Source: Fimbriimonas ginsengisoli Gsoil 348 (GTDB taxonomy: Bacteria > Armatimonadota > Fimbriimonadia > Fimbriimonadales > Fimbriimonadaceae). Taken from it: a DNA stretch of 64,000 bases. Location: the NCBI GenBank assembly GCA_945881865.1, contig CAMCVK010000005.1, positions 1-64,000 of the forward strand. The letters are read 5' to 3'. A program made the translations under genes and the position numbers. The notes beneath the pieces were generated by a model. That model was given only the letters and a program-made list of their open reading frames with translations. It was not told the origin of the DNA and did not search any database. This document shows, piece after piece, positions 60,271 through 64,000 of this stretch (positions are counted from its first letter, which is position 1; every line of letters begins with the position of its first letter).

Positions 60271-60711
60271 TCACTTGTGGTTGCAGTGGACGCCGCCGCA
60301 GGCATGCTGCATGCGGTTGTTCACCACGTGAAACGTCACCAGACTTAGGCCCGCCACCACGTTAAGAACCGTTGCGGGAAGGTGGGCCGGATCCAGCATC
60401 AACTCCGGATGATCATGATGGTGGTCGTGCCCCAAGAAGAGGTGGCTCACCAGCATGCAGCCGATTCCAAAGGCGAAGATGAGGCTGGGCACAATCGAGT
60501 GGTGCTTTCGATGGCCGTGGTAAAGCGCGAACGAACCGACAACGACCGCGAACGCGATGAAGCCAACCTCGGCTTGCGGCGAGCCAATGAAGCCGAGCCC
60601 GAAAACGCTGAGCAAGCCAAACGCGACCCCGGTTAGCAGGCAATGGACGGCGCAAACGGTGCTCGCAATCGCCCCGATGCGATCCAGATTTAACCGACTT
60701 CCGAGGTTCAT
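60271..60711 (-). CDS. MerC-family membrane protein
   Basis: 146 residues, four helices. The first helix holds IASTVCAVHCLLTGVAFG, the Cys-x3-Cys-like metal pair (CAVHC) of MerC proteins. A His-rich loop (FLGHDHHHDHPEL) and the end NRMQHACGGVHCNHK provide more metal ligands. MerC moves Hg(II) inward; homologues of this small size may handle other metals. A CsoR/RcnR-like palindrome lies just upstream (60720-60738), consistent with metal-controlled expression. Confidence 0.85.
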   Translation of the reverse strand: MNLGSRLNLDRIGAIASTVCAVHCLLTGVAFGLLSVFGLGFIGSPQAEVGFIAFAVVVGSFALYHGHRKHHSIVPSLIFAFGIGCMLVSHLFLGHDHHHDHPELMLDPAHLPATVLNVVAGLSLVTFHVVNNRMQHACGGVHCNHK

Positions 60712-60719
60712 GCCCAGAA

Positions 60720-60738
60720 TATACCCCTTAGGGGTATA
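60720..60738. promoter_or_regulatory. Metal-sensor (CsoR/RcnR-like) operator palindrome
   Basis: TATACCCCTTAGGGGTATA is a perfect 9-bp palindrome around one central base. It has the form of operators of the CsoR/RcnR/FrmR family (TAx-CCCC-n-GGGG-xTA). It ends 8 bp upstream of the MerC-like start codon, so it overlaps the leader rather than a -35 element; binding would block initiation or translation. No csoR gene in the window. Confidence 0.8.
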
Positions 60739-60753
60739 CCTATCTAGGCCCCG

Positions 60754-61710
60754 TTAAGCGGGACTGGTCCAGTCAAAAACGTAAGTGACGGCCGACAGGT
60801 TCGTCCGAAGTTGGGCGTAGGCGTAGTCCGCTTCTTCCGGCTGAATGACTCCGGTAATCAGCTCCTTCACCGAGATCGCGCCCCGATCCAGCAAGTTCAG
60901 CACGGCAACGAGATCGGCCCGACCGACGTCGCGCGGGAGGTGAAACGTGAGTTCCTTCAAAAACGCCTGCTGGTAATTCGTCGAAAACTCTTCCGGGTAG
61001 CTTCCCTGGATGACGATGCGCGGCGACTTTGCCTCTTCGTTCCCCCAGGGGTGGGCGCGGGCAAGTTCCACGGCGAAGTTGAGGCCCTTTAGCGACCCGG
61101 TCGCATCCACGACGACATCAGCCGAGTTAGCCAGCGCAACCCCGGCCTCTTCGGGCGAAAGCGTCTCAACGCCGGAAATGGCCGCCACCGCCCGGCGCTC
61201 GGCAACCGGATCTACCGCGATCACACGGGCGCCGCTAAGCCGGAACAAGCGGGCCGACATTTGCCCGATTGCGCCCAAGCCCAGAATTACGACCTTTTCG
61301 TGCGGCTGTGCATTGGCGAGTCGGTACCCCCGGTAGGCAATTCCGGCCAGCCGAATGATCGACGCATCGAATGTATCGACCGACTCGGGGATCGGAATGA
61401 GTTCGGCAGTCGGCTTGATGATGGCCGACATGTGGGCTCCCCACGCGGTTTTGATCGGCGACCGAGATGTGCCGGAGGTCAGCACGCGCTTGCCGGTGTC
61501 GGTTCGAAGGCCGACGAACGCATAACCTGGGATGAAGGGAAATTCAGTGAGGCCCGGCTGTTTGCCCGCCAGACAGCGGAGTTCGGTGCCGGGGCTGATT
61601 CCGGTCGCCAGTGCCGTCACTACAACTTCGCCGGATTCCGGGGCAGGGAGCTCCAGCGTGGTGAGGCCCATTCGGTTCACTTCTTCGGCAATGACGGCGC
61701 GAACTTGCAT
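60754..61710 (-). CDS. Zinc-independent MDR dehydrogenase (BchC/threonine dehydrogenase-like)
   Basis: 318 residues. GroES-like N-terminus (ALATGISPGTELRCLAGKQP, FPFIPGYAFVG) and Rossmann cofactor domain (VVILGLGAIGQMSARLF, then VIAVDP). The usual catalytic zinc ligands (Cys-x-His in the GHE segment) are not present; the equivalent is PGYAFVG. This matches MDR proteins like BchC or DUF-type oxidoreductases using NAD(P). Substrate unknown. Single gene. Confidence 0.85.
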   Translation of the reverse strand: MQVRAVIAEEVNRMGLTTLELPAPESGEVVVTALATGISPGTELRCLAGKQPGLTEFPFIPGYAFVGLRTDTGKRVLTSGTSRSPIKTAWGAHMSAIIKPTAELIPIPESVDTFDASIIRLAGIAYRGYRLANAQPHEKVVILGLGAIGQMSARLFRLSGARVIAVDPVAERRAVAAISGVETLSPEEAGVALANSADVVVDATGSLKGLNFAVELARAHPWGNEEAKSPRIVIQGSYPEEFSTNYQQAFLKELTFHLPRDVGRADLVAVLNLLDRGAISVKELITGVIQPEEADYAYAQLRTNLSAVTYVFDWTSPA

Positions 61711-61752
61711 TTCCGAAGTATGCCGAATCTGGCCGATTTTGGTGGCTCGGCG

Positions 61753-62178
61753 CTACCAGGACCCTTTGGCACCGCGATACAGCCCGCACCCGAGCATGAC
61801 AAACCAAGGCACAGTCACGACGCCGATCACCGGATAATTCAGGATGAAAAACGGTAGCGATAGGCCGAAAATGGCGGCAGGCAATGCGAGCAACGCGGTC
61901 GCGAACCAGAACGACGGCGTGTCGCCGCGAAGCATTCGCGGGGTCAAGAGGATCCCAGCCACGACGGCCGCGGCTCCCGCGACGAAGAAGAACCCCAATA
62001 CGAAAGGCGCGCCGAGAACTCCCATCCCGGCATTGGGCTTTCGATATTCACTCACAAAAAACAGGAAGCCGAACATCGAAAGCAGCAAGGTCACGACGCA
62101 CAAACAAGCAAAGCATGTCGCAAAGACGGTGTCGCCTCGGCTGTGAGTCTGGCCCGTGACAATCGGCGGTGGCCTCAT
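61753..62178 (-). CDS. Small four-helix membrane protein
   Basis: 141 residues from the ATG at 62178 (the frame is open to 62217). Four hydrophobic helices (FACLCVVTLLLSMFGFLFFV, APFVLGFFFVAGAAAVVAGI, FATALLALPAAIFGLSLPFF, VIGVVTVPWFVMLGCGLYRG). No domain recognised. 42 bp upstream of the dehydrogenase on the same strand. Confidence 0.68.
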   Translation of the reverse strand: MRPPPIVTGQTHSRGDTVFATCFACLCVVTLLLSMFGFLFFVSEYRKPNAGMGVLGAPFVLGFFFVAGAAAVVAGILLTPRMLRGDTPSFWFATALLALPAAIFGLSLPFFILNYPVIGVVTVPWFVMLGCGLYRGAKGSW

Positions 62179-62281
62179 CGGTACCGGGAGTCTAGCACCT
62201 GCCGCAGATCGATTCAAGTTCCGAAACGGCCGGTTCTCAGCGGAGCGACCTCCGTCTCACCGTACGGCACGAAAAGGAAAT

Positions 62282-62357
62282 TGGCGCGCTCGAGAGGACT
62301 CGAACCTCCGACCCCCAGCTCCGCAAGCTGATGCTCTATCCACTGAGCTACGAGCGC
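62282..62357 (-). tRNA. tRNA-Arg (anticodon GCG)
   Basis: 76 nt with encoded CCA (62282-62284 on the plus strand is TGG). Acceptor GCGCTCG/CGAGCGC is perfect, the D stem GCTC/GAGC is intact, the anticodon stem TCAGC/GCTGG encloses the loop TTGCGGA, and the T arm is GGAGG-TTCGAGT-CCTCT. Anticodon GCG reads Arg codons CGC and CGU. Most bacteria use ACG (edited to ICG) for this box. Confidence 0.93.
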
Positions 62358-62372
62358 ACGCGAGCCCAAAGG

Positions 62373-63569
62373 TTACCCGAAACGCACCTTGAGGGTATCG
62401 ACGATGTGGTCGCCGATGGCCAGCGCGGCCGTTGCGGCGGGCGACGGCGCATTCACCACATGAACCGAGCGCTTCGTCTCCTCGAAGGAAAAGTCGTCCA
62501 TGAGAGTGCCATCCGGCAGCACGGCTTGCGCGCGCACCCCAGCATCGATCGGCATCAACTGGTCCACCGTGATGTCGGGAACGAGGCGTTGGAGCGCCTT
62601 AACAAAGGCGGCCTTGGAAAAACTTCGGTGGATTTCGCCAAGACCCATCTTCATATGCTTGGTGGCGATCTTCAGGAAACCTGGATAGGCCAGCGTTTCG
62701 AGAAGCTCTGGCAAGACGACTTTGGTCTTGGAATATCCTTCGCGGGCGAAGGCCAACACTGCGTTTGGGCCACACTCAACGCCGCCATGAATCATTCGCG
62801 TAAAGTGGACGCCCAGGAACGGAAAACTGGGATCGGGAACCGGATAGATCAGGTTTTTGCAGACATGCTCGGCCTCCGGCTTGAGTTGGAAATACTCCCC
62901 GCGGAACGGCACGATCTGCGCCTTCGGCTTTAGGCCGGCGAGTTTCGCCAGCTTGTCGGAGTACAGGCCGCCGCAGTTGACAAAATACTTGGCCGTGAAC
63001 GATCCGGTGGTCGTTTCGACTTCAACGCCGGTCTCGGTTTCCTTAATTCCCGTGACCTTGCCGCCAAGGACGATTTGGTGGCCGCGCCCGCGCAGAATCT
63101 CGGCGATTTTCTCGCAGAAGCCAACGTAATCGACGATCCCCGTTTCGTGAACTTGAATCCCTTTGATGCCGTTTACGGAAGGCTCACGCTCCTTCACCTG
63201 GGCGGCATCAATAATTTCGCAACGAACGCCGTTTGCCTGGCCGCGCTCATAAATCTTCTGCAAAGCCGGAAGCTCAGCTTCGTTGAGAGCCACGATGGTT
63301 TTGCCACATACTTCGAAATCCACGCCGTTCTCAGCGCAGAACGCCTCTAGGGCGGCTTTACCTTCGCGGCAGGTGGTGGCCTTCAGCGAGCCCGGTTTGT
63401 AGTAGATGCCGGAGTGGATGACTCCGGAGTTGCGGCCGGTTTGGTGGCGCGCAAGGGCCGGTTCTTTTTCAAGAATCAGCAGTTTGAGGGTGGGAAAGCG
63501 TTCCGAAAGACGGTAGGCGGTGGATAGACCAACTATCCCACCGCCTACGAGAATGACGTCTGGACTCAT
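62373..63569 (-). CDS. lhgO: L-2-hydroxyglutarate dehydrogenase/oxidase
   Basis: 398 residues of the FAD-dependent DAO fold: VILVGGGIVGLSTAYRL (GxGxxG), ARHQTGRNSGVIHSGIYYKP (substrate and flavin loop, with RNSGVIH typical of LhgO), and FVNCGGLYSDKLAKLAGL. Late motifs KMGLGEIHRSFSKAAFV and MPIDAGVRAQAVLPDG match the LhgO family. Oxidises L-2-hydroxyglutarate to 2-oxoglutarate, passing electrons to the membrane. Length normal. The tRNA gene lies 15 bp downstream. Confidence 0.92.
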   Translation of the reverse strand: MSPDVILVGGGIVGLSTAYRLSERFPTLKLLILEKEPALARHQTGRNSGVIHSGIYYKPGSLKATTCREGKAALEAFCAENGVDFEVCGKTIVALNEAELPALQKIYERGQANGVRCEIIDAAQVKEREPSVNGIKGIQVHETGIVDYVGFCEKIAEILRGRGHQIVLGGKVTGIKETETGVEVETTTGSFTAKYFVNCGGLYSDKLAKLAGLKPKAQIVPFRGEYFQLKPEAEHVCKNLIYPVPDPSFPFLGVHFTRMIHGGVECGPNAVLAFAREGYSKTKVVLPELLETLAYPGFLKIATKHMKMGLGEIHRSFSKAAFVKALQRLVPDITVDQLMPIDAGVRAQAVLPDGTLMDDFSFEETKRSVHVVNAPSPAATAALAIGDHIVDTLKVRFG

Positions 63570-63580
63570 GCGCCTAAAGA

Positions 63581-64000
63581 CTACTTCAGAACGATGGGTC
63601 GCGTGTCTTCGTCGATGGATTCGGTCGTGGCGTCAACTAGCGATCGGAGCCATCCATTTTCCGTTCGGAAAACGTTCGGTCCGGCCTTCTCTTGCAGGAA
63701 CTTCACGTTGCTGTAAGCGGCGTCCTGATAGTTCGTCACCTTTCCGGTTTCGAAGGCCTGGATGACCTGAGCGATGCCGGACTCCAGCGTCCACTCGGGC
63801 TTGTAGTCGAGGCGATTCTTAAGTTTGGAGAAGTCGACGCGGTAATTTCGTCGGTCGCCGTCGTTTCCGCTGGAAATGATCTCCGCCGTGGGAACCTGGT
63901 CGCGAATCATCTTGCCGATATCGCCGAGGGTCTTGTTCTGCTCGTCCGATCCGACGTTGAAGATCTCTCCGCCGACGGCCGAGAGAGGCGCTTCGAGAAC
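63581..64000 (-). CDS. NAD-dependent epimerase/dehydratase, 3' part (runs past window edge)
   Basis: The visible 139 codons are open to the window end. GGEIFNVGSDEQNKTLGDIG, RRNYRVDFSKLKNRLDYKPE and WTLESGIAQVIQAFETGKV match the C-terminal substrate-binding part of extended SDR nucleotide-sugar epimerases (GalE/RfbB type). The cofactor-binding N-terminal part is outside the window. It lies 11 bp upstream of lhgO on the same strand, so the two may be co-transcribed. Confidence 0.85.
   Translation of the reverse strand, partial: VLEAPLSAVGGEIFNVGSDEQNKTLGDIGKMIRDQVPTAEIISSGNDGDRRNYRVDFSKLKNRLDYKPEWTLESGIAQVIQAFETGKVTNYQDAAYSNVKFLQEKAGPNVFRTENGWLRSLVDATTESIDEDTRPIVLK

Overview
The window looks like a chromosomal segment of a member of the Armatimonadota (Fimbriimonas-like). 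The main clue is the type II pseudopilin-like gene at 20783-21550. Its N-terminal helix reads FTLIELLVVIAIIAVLAAIL followed by FPVFAQ, and its C-terminal part is CDGHA-containing, a combination I associate with that phylum. Supporting signs are the moderately high GC content (about 55-60 % by eye), the many secreted beta-rich proteins of unknown function, and the planctomycete-like SGNH and TIM-barrel hydrolases. This is inference; no 16S rRNA or ribosomal protein gene is present.

Layout. 1-9.5 kb is an accessory region. It holds a dispersed, same-strand repeat family with attached hairpins, a tightly overlapped three-gene operon of unknown function (776-3601; the last product has a possible caspase/CHAT-like His/Cys pair), a VOC protein, a MntA-type antitoxin welded to the last part of a deleted HEPN toxin, an SGNH esterase and a GNAT gene, one piece of which is duplicated 4.6 kb away. 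9.5-18.9 kb holds two APH-like kinases and a translationally coupled operon: ECF sigma factor, TPR-CHAT protease, small beta-sandwich protein, secreted subtilase. 19-37 kb is a mosaic of single genes: CPBP protease, phytanoyl-CoA dioxygenase with a duplicated 5' fragment, pseudopilin, VIT transporter, LRR and pentapeptide-repeat proteins, ArsI-like lyase, DUF5694, DinB, a DUF5343/TIGR02391 pair, and a zincin. 37-47 kb carries housekeeping or envelope genes: beta-carbonic anhydrase, beta-propeller, TIM-barrel protein, P-type Ca2+-ATPase-like pump, cytochrome b, and a NarL/LiaS-type two-component pair whose response regulator is frameshifted. 47.3-52.7 kb is an array of short genes, all on the minus strand and in three duplicated families, that resembles an orphan immunity-gene island. 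52.8-60.3 kb is mfd followed by an ACP / AMP-ligase / SDR / sugar-phosphate transferase / acetyltransferase cluster, probably for a lipid-linked glycan. 60.3-64 kb has a MerC-like protein under a CsoR-like palindrome, an MDR dehydrogenase, a tRNA-Arg with anticodon GCG, lhgO, and the 3' part of an NAD-dependent epimerase gene.

The strongest candidates for undescribed biology are the sigma/CHAT/beta-sandwich/subtilase operon (10614-15638), the three-gene operon at 776-3601, the orphan immunity-like array (47306-52696), the DUF5343-TIGR02391 pair (33763-34921), and the repeat family whose near-identical units carry exchanged hairpins (1-260 and elsewhere).
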